Source of the DNA: Mucilaginibacter gracilis
Lineage (GTDB): Bacteria; Bacteroidota; Bacteroidia; Sphingobacteriales; Sphingobacteriaceae
Length of the DNA: 64,000 nucleotides
Assembly (NCBI RefSeq): GCF_003633615.1
Contig: NZ_RBKU01000001.1
Location: forward strand, 4,898,001 to 4,962,000
Reading direction: 5' to 3'
Part shown: positions 42,642 through 49,875 of the stretch, in pieces
Layout: the number at the start of each line of letters is the position of its first letter
How positions within the stretch are numbered: the stretch's first letter is position 1
Program-made: the position numbers and the translations under genes
The notes under the pieces: generated by a model
Database searches by the model: none
Seen by the model: the letters and a program-made list of their open reading frames with translations, nothing else
What the model was told of the DNA's origin: nothing

Positions 42642-43199
42642 TTAAAGTTTTGCGATCTGCTGCCGGGTTAGGTTTAGCAGATCCTCCTTTTCTTTGGCCG
42701 GTGTCGTAAAACCAAAACTTTCCCTGGCTTTGCTGTAACTGTTCAGGATATACAGGAATTTGAGTTTAAGGCTTTCTTTGGTTTCGAGTTTCTCGGCAAT
42801 GGCTTTGAGCAGCTTATCCGTTTCTATAAATTTCTGCACCTGAGTTTGCTGGTTGTTTAACAGGTCAGCATTGGTCTTTATGAGTTGGTTATTAAAGAAA
42901 TCCAGGATCTTGATCTGCGATTGGATCATCCGGTCAACTTCAACCTTAACTGGTATCAGTACTTTTTCTTCCTGCGCCCTGATAAAACGGATATAGGTAT
43001 CGTGGTTTTTGACCAGCGTGGACTTTAGCAGTTCATCGCTAATATCTGCCGGGTCTTTGCCGGTACGATGAAAATAATCCACCATCAGGCCGAACAATTG
43101 CAGTTTGCTGCGCCGTAATTTCTGCGCCAGTTTGCCGAATTTTTCGTCAAGGCCATCGGAAAAACGCAGGGTTTTGGTATGTCCGTCGGTATTGCTCAT
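42642..43199 (-). CDS. BfmA/BtgA-family mobilization accessory protein
   Basis: A 185-residue protein with an N-terminal DNA-binding segment (KTLRFSDGLDEKFGKLAQKL RRS, then KLQLFGLMVDYFHRTGKDPA). A long helical middle (VKVEVDRMIQSQIKILDFFN) and a basic C-terminus follow. This is the BfmA/BtgA pattern of oriT-binding relaxosome proteins, equivalent in position to MobA of CTnDOT-type elements. The adjacent upstream region contains a cluster of inverted repeats likely to be its binding site. Confidence 0.85.
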   Translation of the reverse strand: MSNTDGHTKTLRFSDGLDEKFGKLAQKLRRSKLQLFGLMVDYFHRTGKDPADISDELLKSTLVKNHDTYIRFIRAQEEKVLIPVKVEVDRMIQSQIKILDFFNNQLIKTNADLLNNQQTQVQKFIETDKLLKAIAEKLETKESLKLKFLYILNSYSKARESFGFTTPAKEKEDLLNLTRQQIAKL

Positions 43200-43215
43200 G
43201 TTTCGATTTAATAGG

Positions 43216-43300
43216 ATGGGTTATAACCTGGGTTATACTTTTTTCTGCCTTTACCGTAGTATCAGGGCCTCAACTTATACCCGGAGTATAAGTTATACCC
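43216..43300. other. Candidate origin of transfer (oriT) with nested inverted repeats
   Basis: Lying directly upstream of the mobilization genes, this stretch has TATAACC (43222-43228) and GGTTATA (43231-43237). It also has AACTTATAC (43272-43280) with GTATAAGTT (43286-43294), and an overlapping palindrome GTATAAGTTATAC (43286-43298). Repeated GGTTATA/GTTATAC words next to relaxosome genes are what an oriT usually looks like. The nick site cannot be read directly. Confidence 0.5.
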
Positions 43301-43418
43301 CCGTAGCGAAGCGTATGGCAAGCAAAGTAGGGCTCTGCCCAACTTCCGCTTGCTCCATTTTTTTTGCAAAAAATGGACGGTTTTAAAACGGAAACCGGGC
43401 AGCCTCCGGCCCCGGTTT

Positions 43419-43592
43419 TTAGGGAATTTGCTGATTGGGTTCCGGCCCGCGGCCCGATGGGTCGAGTGGTTTAAAGCTTCTTAAAAGCTGCCGGATTTTT
43501 TGGCGGGGTTCAGTTCGGATGCGTTTGATTTTGGCAATATGTCCGTTGAATTTCCGGCCTTTCAGATCGGGGATGACTTCGTTGTTTTTCAT
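43419..43592 (-). CDS. Small basic hypothetical protein upstream of mobilization genes
   Basis: From ATG 43592 a 57-residue very basic protein is encoded (GRKFNGHIAKIKRIRTEPRQ, then a Pro-rich end). A longer frame reaches 43700 but runs across the palindrome at 43642. It lies upstream of the relaxosome genes on the same strand and could be a DNA-binding accessory, or a chance frame. Confidence 0.35.
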   Translation of the reverse strand: MKNNEVIPDLKGRKFNGHIAKIKRIRTEPRQKIRQLLRSFKPLDPSGRGPEPNQQIP

Positions 43593-43641
43593 GACTATAT
43601 ATTTGATACAGCCAAAGGTGAGCAGCTTAAATTTCGCCCTG

Positions 43642-43653
43642 TCCCATGTGGGA
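43642..43653. promoter_or_regulatory. Palindrome TCCCATGTGGGA before the 43.7-kb module
   Basis: A 12-bp palindrome sharing the CCCAYRTGGG core with the sites at 26454 and 46144. It lies 60 bases before ATG 43714 on the plus strand and 50 bases before ATG 43592 on the minus strand, so it could control either direction. Confidence 0.55.
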
Positions 43654-43713
43654 AATATTAATAATAAAGCTTCAGTTACTTCTTTTCTTATTATATTCAC
43701 TAAATCTAACTAT

Positions 43714-44544
43714 ATGTCACACCCCGCCGATTATTATAACAAAACAAAGAACATTGTATTTAGCGTCCTTAATAGAGATGGAGAGGCGGCAGCCTACAAG
43801 ATGCTGGAAAATTACCGAAATAAACTTCCCTTGCCGAGTTGGTACGGCTTAAAGGCAGAATTAGATTTTTATTCAAAAAACAAATCTAAATACACCCTTG
43901 ATCCTATATTGGATTATGGCATTAAATGCGATTTTACAGGAAACTTTGACGGGGTTAATAATTGCCGGCTCGATATTACAACTAATCTGAATTTTAAGAA
44001 GCTGGAAGATTATGAGCCTATTCAGAAAAAAGATAATAGGAAGTATAAAATTGTCGTAATGGACAAGGATAGCGGAGAAATTGCAGATATTTTCGACTTG
44101 AATTTTCCTCTTGATAAAACTGGAAATGGAAGAACTTTTGAAATAGCGCTTTTTATGCCATCTGACGGTGAGGATGGTGTGTTAAAATATGATTTTTACC
44201 AGCAAATTGTTTCTATCGGGAGTTCTCAACCAGATGAGGATTTTGAATTAAAAACAGTTTCGACGGATTGGTATATTGAAGACTTTGAATACTACATATC
44301 TATGCTTGCCGATGACCGCAATGTCAATATCGGCAAGGAAATAACTTCACATGCTATCATGAGTGCCAAAACATTAAGTAAATCAACAGAAAGCAATATC
44401 GTGGCATGTGCGCAAAGTTTTTATGAAATATCAAATCCATCCACAGGAGATGGTGACTGGGTAACAAAAATTTATTGGAAGCACCCGGTTATTGCGAACT
44501 ATCTCGATGATGTAATTTATACAGATATTGCCGGGAACATATAA
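43714..44544 (+). CDS. Unrecognised cargo protein, possible nuclease-like fold
   Basis: From ATG 43714 (an in-frame extension back to 43435 crosses oriT-proximal and operator DNA and is rejected) a 276-residue soluble protein is made. Residues 65-100 read LDYGIKCDFTGNFDGVNN and CRLDITTNLNFKKLEDY. An Asp (73), the strand RLDITTN with Asp87, and a following Lys are reminiscent of a PD-(D/E)XK-type core, but this is weak. The rest is acidic with Asp/Glu-rich patches. The next gene starts 8 bases downstream, so they form an operon. No family was recognised. Confidence 0.55.
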   Translation: MSHPADYYNKTKNIVFSVLNRDGEAAAYKMLENYRNKLPLPSWYGLKAELDFYSKNKSKYTLDPILDYGIKCDFTGNFDGVNNCRLDITTNLNFKKLEDYEPIQKKDNRKYKIVVMDKDSGEIADIFDLNFPLDKTGNGRTFEIALFMPSDGEDGVLKYDFYQQIVSIGSSQPDEDFELKTVSTDWYIEDFEYYISMLADDRNVNIGKEITSHAIMSAKTLSKSTESNIVACAQSFYEISNPSTGDGDWVTKIYWKHPVIANYLDDVIYTDIAGNI

Positions 44545-44552
44545 ATAGGTAT

Positions 44553-45227
44553 ATGAATGTTAAAAATCCCAATACAATCAACAATCGCATTTTTGATATA
44601 ACAAACGGTGCCTGCTTTAAATATGTTCGTAAGTTTAGAAGTATCAATAAGTTCCTTACTTCTTTTCGGCAAGATTTCCATTTTATCATTGCCTATCATG
44701 GCACCAGAATTAATGATCTCGAACATTTGTCCATTAAAACAAATGGTTTGGTCATAGCAAGTATAGATGGAATGAGGCAGAAGGCCATTGACCGATTGAT
44801 TTTGTCATCTGATCCGGAACCCGTTAAAGTGCAAATAGAATCAATCATTGATGATTTTTTTATTTCTGATAGGCCGATTACTATCGGAGAAGTAAATACG
44901 GTCATGGACAGAGAACTATTTACTGGCGGCTATCACTATCTCTTATTTGGGCCAGAATCGCTACTGCCTCTTGCAGATAGAATACGCCGTGAGTTAAATA
45001 TTTTTACAAGGCGAAGATTGGTAGATTTCGGTCAATCAGCTATTGTCAAAGTTCAGATACCTACGGAGATGTCAAAGGATTTATGGATTAAAGGTATTTA
45101 TGAATATATAAATAATGGATTTATAGATGTGTCATTGGTAATTCGGGAAAGTTTAGCTTCAACCAACATTATTGATATAGATTACGTCTCGACTCCTTAT
45201 GACAGCAAAGGGTTCGTTTATATGTAG
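44553..45227 (+). CDS. Putative ADP-ribosyltransferase-like cargo protein
   Basis: A 224-residue soluble protein. The segment FHFIIAYHGTRINDLEHLSI followed by KTNGL resembles the first core motif of PARP/ART-type ADP-ribosyltransferases (H-G-T-R, residues 49-52, then N-G-L at 64-66). YHYLLFGPESLLPLADRI could be the later Glu-bearing segment. Such folds appear in toxins and phage-defence effectors that modify NAD-dependent targets. It is co-transcribed with the preceding unrecognised gene and ends 5 bases from the convergent PIN-like gene. The assignment is by motif likeness only. Confidence 0.5.
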   Translation: MNVKNPNTINNRIFDITNGACFKYVRKFRSINKFLTSFRQDFHFIIAYHGTRINDLEHLSIKTNGLVIASIDGMRQKAIDRLILSSDPEPVKVQIESIIDDFFISDRPITIGEVNTVMDRELFTGGYHYLLFGPESLLPLADRIRRELNIFTRRRLVDFGQSAIVKVQIPTEMSKDLWIKGIYEYINNGFIDVSLVIRESLASTNIIDIDYVSTPYDSKGFVYM

Positions 45228-45231
45228 CACT

Positions 45232-46086
45232 TCAATTTTTGAGCTTTAAATGAGCAACTGATACAACATGCTCCTTTAAATAAGTTTTAAATAAGCTATC
45301 ATCGCTAACCATTTTTCTGATGGTCGAATTTTTCATGTATAAAATGTGTGTCAGGTCTGAGAAGTCATTTTTAGCGGGTGTTTCGTGGTGAGTGATTTTG
45401 TAAATACAGTATTTAGACATAGCATCTACATACATATCTGTGAGGCCATTGTAGGATTCAAAAACATCTTCAATGGCCACATTTTCCAGGCGCAGCGTAT
45501 CAATTAGCATATTTGCAAGACCGTTTATTGTTATAGCGCGATTCATTTCAGGATGTAGTTCAAAGAAATCGCTCAATGCCTTTGCAGTATCTATTAAATA
45601 GGACTGATCTCCGACCATTATGGTATTTCCGGATATATCGGTGGTCAGACTATGCTTCATGGCGTGTATTGCAAGTTCTGATCTAAGGATAAATAACATA
45701 CTCATACTATCATCAATTTCCTTGAAATATCTGTGACCGTATTGGTTGCAATATATTTCTGACCCGATATAGTTATTATAAGAAGATGAACGAATTAAGC
45801 AATTAATTAAATTGATCAGCTTTTCGGTACGATCATCCCCAAACTCATCCTCATCAAAAAAATCAAAACTATTGAATACGATCTCTTCGGGCATTGCCCA
45901 GTCAATGGTTAGTTTTAATTTGAAGATCATTCCGATAATAGCTTTCCGCTTAGTGTAGCTTTTTTCATCTTTTATGCCGGAAATCAATTCAATCAACGTT
46001 AAAATGGAAGTAAAGGAGGATTTGATAACATCTGCTGGCACTTTACGGATATTATAAACGGCATTGGTGTCAAAATAGTAAGTCAT
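45232..46086 (-). CDS. PIN-domain-like protein
   Basis: A 284-residue protein that opens like a PIN-domain ribonuclease. MTYYFDTNAVYNIRK places Asp6 and Asn8 at the first strand, and FTSILTLIELISGI places Glu33 at the next helix, the usual metal ligands. Later NDFSDLTHILYM gives plausible third and fourth acidic positions. It is twice the size of VapC toxins, with a helical middle region, and has no adjacent antitoxin-like gene. It converges on the ART-like gene with a 4-base gap. A palindrome shared with other ICE promoters lies 54 bases upstream. Confidence 0.6.
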   Translation of the reverse strand: MTYYFDTNAVYNIRKVPADVIKSSFTSILTLIELISGIKDEKSYTKRKAIIGMIFKLKLTIDWAMPEEIVFNSFDFFDEDEFGDDRTEKLINLINCLIRSSSYNNYIGSEIYCNQYGHRYFKEIDDSMSMLFILRSELAIHAMKHSLTTDISGNTIMVGDQSYLIDTAKALSDFFELHPEMNRAITINGLANMLIDTLRLENVAIEDVFESYNGLTDMYVDAMSKYCIYKITHHETPAKNDFSDLTHILYMKNSTIRKMVSDDSLFKTYLKEHVVSVAHLKLKN

Positions 46087-46140
46087 AAAAGATAGGATAG
46101 GTATTATTTGTAACAGCTACTAAGATAGGATATAGGTTTA

Positions 46141-46160
46141 TTTAACCCACATGGGTTAAA
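46141..46160. promoter_or_regulatory. Palindrome TTTAACCCACATGGGTTAAA between divergent genes
   Basis: Arms TTTAACCCA (46141-46149) and TGGGTTAAA (46152-46160) are perfect complements. The site lies between the PIN-like gene (54 bases) and the small recombinase-side gene (45 bases). The core matches the sites at 26454 and 43642. It is well placed to repress both the PIN-like gene and the recombinase operon. Confidence 0.62.
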
Positions 46161-46205
46161 CGCTCTTTTTAAGGTCGGAATATTGTACCTCTAAACAGGT
46201 ACGAT

Positions 46206-46403
46206 ATGCAAATCATCTATTCCACAAAGCACAATATAACATCCGCTAAAGCAGTCGAAATTTTAGCTAAACACGGTACAAAAGTTACCCTTGAAGAAGC
46301 GCAAATAATTTTGGATTTTATGTATAAATTTGGTAAATTAGCTATAGAAACAGAGCTTAATGCGCTGGAAATCAAGTTTAAAAAACAATCAAAAGTACTT
46401 TAA
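46206..46403 (+). CDS. Small protein preceding the recombinase
   Basis: A 65-residue helical protein (TSAKAVEILAKHGTKVTLEE, AQIILDFMYKFGKLAIETEL). It ends 27 bases before the recombinase start and is very likely co-transcribed with it. Small genes of this kind are regularly found upstream of Bacteroidetes serine recombinases as I recall. A role as a directionality or regulatory factor is possible but unproven. Confidence 0.6.
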   Translation: MQIIYSTKHNITSAKAVEILAKHGTKVTLEEAQIILDFMYKFGKLAIETELNALEIKFKKQSKVL

Positions 46404-46430
46404 CAGTTTTTTGAATATTCATACAAACCT

Positions 46431-48065
46431 ATGAGAATAGCTGATTTATATATTAGGGTAAGCACCGATGAACAGGCGGATAAAGGCTACTCACAACGGC
46501 TTCAGGAAGATGTGCTTTTAAAGTATTGTGAGATCAATGCTATTAAGGTAAGGAAAATCATTTTTGAAGATCATTCCGCTAAAACATTTGAACGGCCAGA
46601 ATGGATAAAGCTGCTTGCTGAATTAAAGAAGTATAAAGGCAAAACAGATTTGGTACTGTTTACCAAGTGGGACAGGTTTAGCCGTAACGCAAGCGATGCT
46701 TACCAAATGATCAGCACTTTGCGCAAAATCGGCGTTGAACCGCAGGCCATCGAACAGCCGTTGGATATGAATATCCCGGAAAATAAAATGATGCTGGCCG
46801 TTTACCTCACTACGCCGGAAATAGAAAACGACCGCAGGGCCTTGAACGTAAAAACAGGTATGCGCCAAGCTCGGAAGGAAGGCCGGTGGTTAGGCGTTGC
46901 GCCGCCCGGCTACATCAATAAAACGAGAGAGAACGGAACTAAGTATGTAGCATTTGATGAACCGGAAGCCACGCACATGCGCTGGGCCTTTGAGCAAATA
47001 GCCGAGGGCGTGTTTACCACGCAGGAAATTTGGAAAATGGCTAAACACCGGGGGTTAGAATGTAGTGCGACAAGTTTTAGGACAGCATTAAGAAATGTTG
47101 GCTATTGTGGTAAAGTTTTAGTTCCTGCCTATAAAAATGAAGAAAAGCAGCTTGTACAAGGTTTACACGAGCCGCTTATATCAGAAGTTTTATTTTATAA
47201 GGCCCAAGATGCAATGGACGGCAGGGTAAGGGATATAGGCGTTAATAGCTCTCATGGTATATTGGTAGTAGCACCCGATAAACTACCATTAAGAGGTTTC
47301 CTTAAATGTTCGCGCTGTACCCGTTTGCTGACCGGCAGCGCGTCCAAGGGAAGAAACAATTATTATCATTACTATCATTGCCAGCCATCTTGTGGCTGTC
47401 GTTATAAAGCCGAGCATGTAAATATGGCTTTTGTGAAAAAGCTTCGTGAGTTTATTCCCAAACCGGGGATGGCTGCGCTATATAAAGAGGTTATACTGGA
47501 CTTGTATAACGGTGGAAGCGATTATTTCCGTAATGAACGGAAAAACTATATCGCACAAATCACTGAAAACAATAACCGCATAACCAAAGCCAGGGAGTTA
47601 CTCTTATCGGATGATATTAGCGGGAATGATTATAAAACAATCAAAGCAGAGGCCGAAGAAAAGATCATGATACTGGAAGCCAGGCTAAATGATTTTGTGG
47701 CCAATACTGCGGCTACAGTTGATATTGATAGCTTAGTGTATAAAGCAGTCGAAAACCTCAAAAAGCTTGATCTATTGTATTTAAACGCAGATATAGGACA
47801 TCAGCGGGATATTATTGGTTCGATCTTTCTTGAAAAATGGAGTTTTGATGGCTTGATACATCGAACCGGAAAACTGAATAAAGCAGTAGAGCTTATCTAT
47901 CTGATTAACAGCACTTCACCAAAAAAACAAAGCCGTGTTAGAACTAAAATTCGTCCTAATCACGGCTTTGTACCCAGAGCGGGAATCGAACCCGCACTCC
48001 GTTTACGGGAACAGGATTTTAAGTCCTGCGTGTCTACCAGTTCCACCATCTGGGCAGGCGATTAA
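46431..48065 (+). CDS. Large serine recombinase (ICE integrase), C-terminus fused into tRNA-Leu
   Basis: A large serine recombinase that integrates and excises the element. The resolvase domain begins ADLYIRVSTDEQADKGYSQR with catalytic Ser11, and continues LFTKWDRFSRNASDAY. The 'recombinase' domain includes RQARKEGRWLGVAPPGY. A zinc ribbon follows near 292-325 (CSRCTRLL ... CQPSCGCR), then a coiled coil (about 375-420). Residues from about 497 are encoded by the terminator, and from about 514 by the antisense strand of tRNA-Leu (PRAGIEPALRLREQDF). The true protein end before integration is therefore unknown. Total length is 544 residues. Confidence 0.88.
   Translation: MRIADLYIRVSTDEQADKGYSQRLQEDVLLKYCEINAIKVRKIIFEDHSAKTFERPEWIKLLAELKKYKGKTDLVLFTKWDRFSRNASDAYQMISTLRKIGVEPQAIEQPLDMNIPENKMMLAVYLTTPEIENDRRALNVKTGMRQARKEGRWLGVAPPGYINKTRENGTKYVAFDEPEATHMRWAFEQIAEGVFTTQEIWKMAKHRGLECSATSFRTALRNVGYCGKVLVPAYKNEEKQLVQGLHEPLISEVLFYKAQDAMDGRVRDIGVNSSHGILVVAPDKLPLRGFLKCSRCTRLLTGSASKGRNNYYHYYHCQPSCGCRYKAEHVNMAFVKKLREFIPKPGMAALYKEVILDLYNGGSDYFRNERKNYIAQITENNNRITKARELLLSDDISGNDYKTIKAEAEEKIMILEARLNDFVANTAATVDIDSLVYKAVENLKKLDLLYLNADIGHQRDIIGSIFLEKWSFDGLIHRTGKLNKAVELIYLINSTSPKKQSRVRTKIRPNHGFVPRAGIEPALRLREQDFKSCVSTSSTIWAGD
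47921..47970 (-). terminator. Terminator of the tRNA-Leu transcript
   Basis: CAAAGCCGTG (47928-47937) and CACGGCTTTG (47961-47970) form a perfect 10-bp stem. On the minus strand it is followed by seven T (47921-47927). It begins directly after the tRNA 3' end and lies inside the recombinase reading frame on the other strand, so the ICE junction is at or left of this point. Confidence 0.82.
47971..48055 (-). tRNA. tRNA-Leu (anticodon TAA)
   Basis: The minus strand begins GCCCAGATGGTGGAACTGGT and ends TTCGATTCCCGCTCTGGGTA, with an 85-base length, a long variable arm and the anticodon loop CTTAAAA (TAA). The acceptor stem pairs fully, with one G-U at the first position, and the discriminator is A, as for leucine. 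The tRNA is intact although the ICE recombinase frame runs through it. Confidence 0.95.
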
Positions 48066-48106
48066 CCTTTAAAAATAAATCCCTCCGGTTTAAGAGAGGG
48101 ATTTAG

Positions 48107-48179
<73 letters not shown>

Positions 48180-48230
48180 ATTTTTGTTTAACGTTTCAGT
48201 TTTTAATAACCTTCTTCGTTGTTGGGATTG

Positions 48231-48261
48231 CAAATATAGCCAGAAATGGAAAACCTGCAAA
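48231..48261 (-). promoter_or_regulatory. Bacteroidetes promoter of the tRNA-Gly/tRNA-Leu operon
   Basis: On the minus strand TTTG (48258-48261), a 19-base spacer and TATATTTG (48231-48238) match the Bacteroidetes -33/-7 consensus exactly. It lies 51 bases before the tRNA-Gly gene. Confidence 0.8.
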
Positions 48262-48614
48262 TAATATTCTCAAAAAAAATCAAAGAAAGTTATAAGTAGT
48301 TGTGTTTCAAAATAACAATTTTTAATTAAGCGTGTTGTTTAACCTCATTTCTCCCGTTCTGTGGTTGGTTTTTTTTTAAAAGCATGTCAAAAAAACTAAT
48401 TTATGGCCATCCATTGTGCAGTGTCTTTCCCAAAACCCTCCTATTGTTCGTGTGCCCCGGCTATCGCTTAACTGTTTTTACTATCATACCCTGCCCGTAA
48501 ACTAAACGCAGGGCGCTAATTTGGGTATTCGGAATGGCTTATCATTCCAAAATAGTTTAGGTAATGCTAACAATGTAAGGGTTTCCTGGTTATCCGTATA
48601 TTAATTAAACGGAT
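48262..48614. other. Intergenic region, nothing recognised
   Basis: About 350 bases of AT-rich DNA between the tRNA promoter and a small plus-strand gene. No frame, RNA or strong hairpin was found. Confidence 0.35.
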
Positions 48615-48848
48615 ATGGATATAAAGATAAGTGTTGAAACCCTGCAGCAAACCTTTCACTTTGAGGTGTCTGATTATATTCATAACGAAAACGGCCATTG
48701 CAAATTTGAGGCATTTAGCAACGGGCAATTTGTTGTGGGTTTTGAACCCGACAATTATAACTGCTTACAAATATGCAAAAACCCCGGTTTGCTTAACGAA
48801 GATGTGTTGTATTTGCTTGCCGATAAAATTGAGCAATTAAAGTTATAA
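48615..48848 (+). CDS. Small hypothetical protein
   Basis: A 77-residue soluble protein with regular alternation of strands and a final helix (QTFHFEVSDYIHNENGHCKF, QFVVGFEPDNYNCLQICKNP, YLLADKIEQLKL). No signal peptide or motif. It stands alone between the tRNA operon and the RsbQ-like gene and resembles the small strand-helix proteins of Sphingobacteriaceae with unknown function. Confidence 0.6.
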   Translation: MDIKISVETLQQTFHFEVSDYIHNENGHCKFEAFSNGQFVVGFEPDNYNCLQICKNPGLLNEDVLYLLADKIEQLKL

Positions 48849-49065
48849 CTAAAGTTGCCGAATATAATTTATACCCATATTTTCAATTGGTTTAATTAAC
48901 ATCGGGATAAATGATTTCAATATCGGCATCAATAAGCAATAAAAAATGTTTTTTTATAAATGGATTTAAAAATAGTTAAGATCCAAAAAAATATTATTTT
49001 CGTAGGTGGTAAATTTGCATGGTAGTAAAGCAAATTATTTAACCCTATTAATGTAATGTCAAAAA

Positions 49066-49869
49066 ATGAAAGCCGATCCTATTGTTAAAAATAATGTTAA
49101 CATTATTGGTAACCTCGATGCAAAAGAAACCCTGATTTTTGCACATGGATTTGGTACCGATCAAACCGCCTGGCACTCCGTTGCAAACGCCCTTAAAAAC
49201 AATTATAAAATAATACTTTACGATAATGTTGGCGCCGGTAATGCCCTGCCCGAAGCTTACAGCTCAAACCGTTACAACAGTTTGTTTAGTTACGCCGATG
49301 ATTTGATTGATATTTGTGAAACTTTGGCCGTTAAAGACGCTATTATGATAGCACATTCTGTTAGCGGCATGATAGCTACATTGGCTAAACTTAAAGCACC
49401 CCAACATTTTAAAAAATTGATATTAGTTGGCGCATCGCCGCGTTACCGAAATGATGAAGGTTATATTGGTGGTTTTGAACAAGACGACCTTGATGGTTTA
49501 TACCAGGCTATGGATACCAATTACTTTGCATGGGTAAGCGGTTTTTCGTCAATAGCGATGAACAACCCCGACAGGCCCGAACTGGCTCAAAGTTTTGCAA
49601 ATACGCTATCAGCCATCAGGCCGGATATTGCACAGGCCGTTGCCAAGGTTATTTTCCAGAGCGATCATCGCGAAGATGTAAAACAACTGGATTCGCCAAC
49701 GCTTATCATTCAATCAAAAGAAGATATTGCAGTGCCCCTGCAGGTGGCCGAATACTTAAATAAAAACATAAAAGGTAGCACAATGGTTGTGGTAAACGCT
49801 ACAGGCCATTTCCCTCATATTAGTGCTCCTGCCGAAATTATTAAAGCCTTAAAGCAATTTTTAAACTAA
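49066..49869 (+). CDS. RsbQ/KAI2-like alpha/beta hydrolase
   Basis: A 267-residue alpha/beta hydrolase. FAHGFGTDQTAWHSV carries the oxyanion loop, YDNVGAGNALPEAY follows, and IAHSVSGMIATLAK holds the nucleophile (Ser98). IQSKEDIAVPLQVAEYL carries the acid and NATGHFPHISAP the catalytic His. The 'HSVS' elbow and the HGFG-DQ..W start match RsbQ and the plant KAI2/D14 receptors, which bind and slowly hydrolyse small hydrophobic signals. In Bacillus, RsbQ serves the PAS phosphatase RsbP. Here the next gene, 6 bases on, is a hybrid sensor kinase, so this is probably the ligand sensor of that kinase. Confidence 0.88.
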   Translation: MKADPIVKNNVNIIGNLDAKETLIFAHGFGTDQTAWHSVANALKNNYKIILYDNVGAGNALPEAYSSNRYNSLFSYADDLIDICETLAVKDAIMIAHSVSGMIATLAKLKAPQHFKKLILVGASPRYRNDEGYIGGFEQDDLDGLYQAMDTNYFAWVSGFSSIAMNNPDRPELAQSFANTLSAIRPDIAQAVAKVIFQSDHREDVKQLDSPTLIIQSKEDIAVPLQVAEYLNKNIKGSTMVVVNATGHFPHISAPAEIIKALKQFLN

Positions 49870-49875
49870 CCAATT

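Larger units (their letters stand above)
7050..47970. mobile_element. Integrative conjugative element, about 41 kb (left edge approximate)
   Basis: The interval holds a full set of ICE modules: serine recombinase at the right edge beside tRNA-Leu, mobilization genes with a candidate oriT, an RteC regulator, a type IV transfer operon, and cargo (defence-like genes, TonB uptake system, small modules). Chromosomal genes flank it on both sides. The right junction is placed at or just left of the tRNA-Leu terminator (47921-47970). The left junction lies between the permease terminator (7046) and the first cargo gene (7315), or less likely just left of 12.8 kb; no repeat of the right junction was found by eye. 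TraN, TraO, ParA and a primase/topoisomerase are not recognisable inside it. Confidence 0.7.

Noticed and set aside
43435..43713. Longer N-terminus for the 43.7-kb gene
   Set aside because: It would translate through the palindrome and oriT-proximal DNA; its residues look random and ATG 43714 is well placed.
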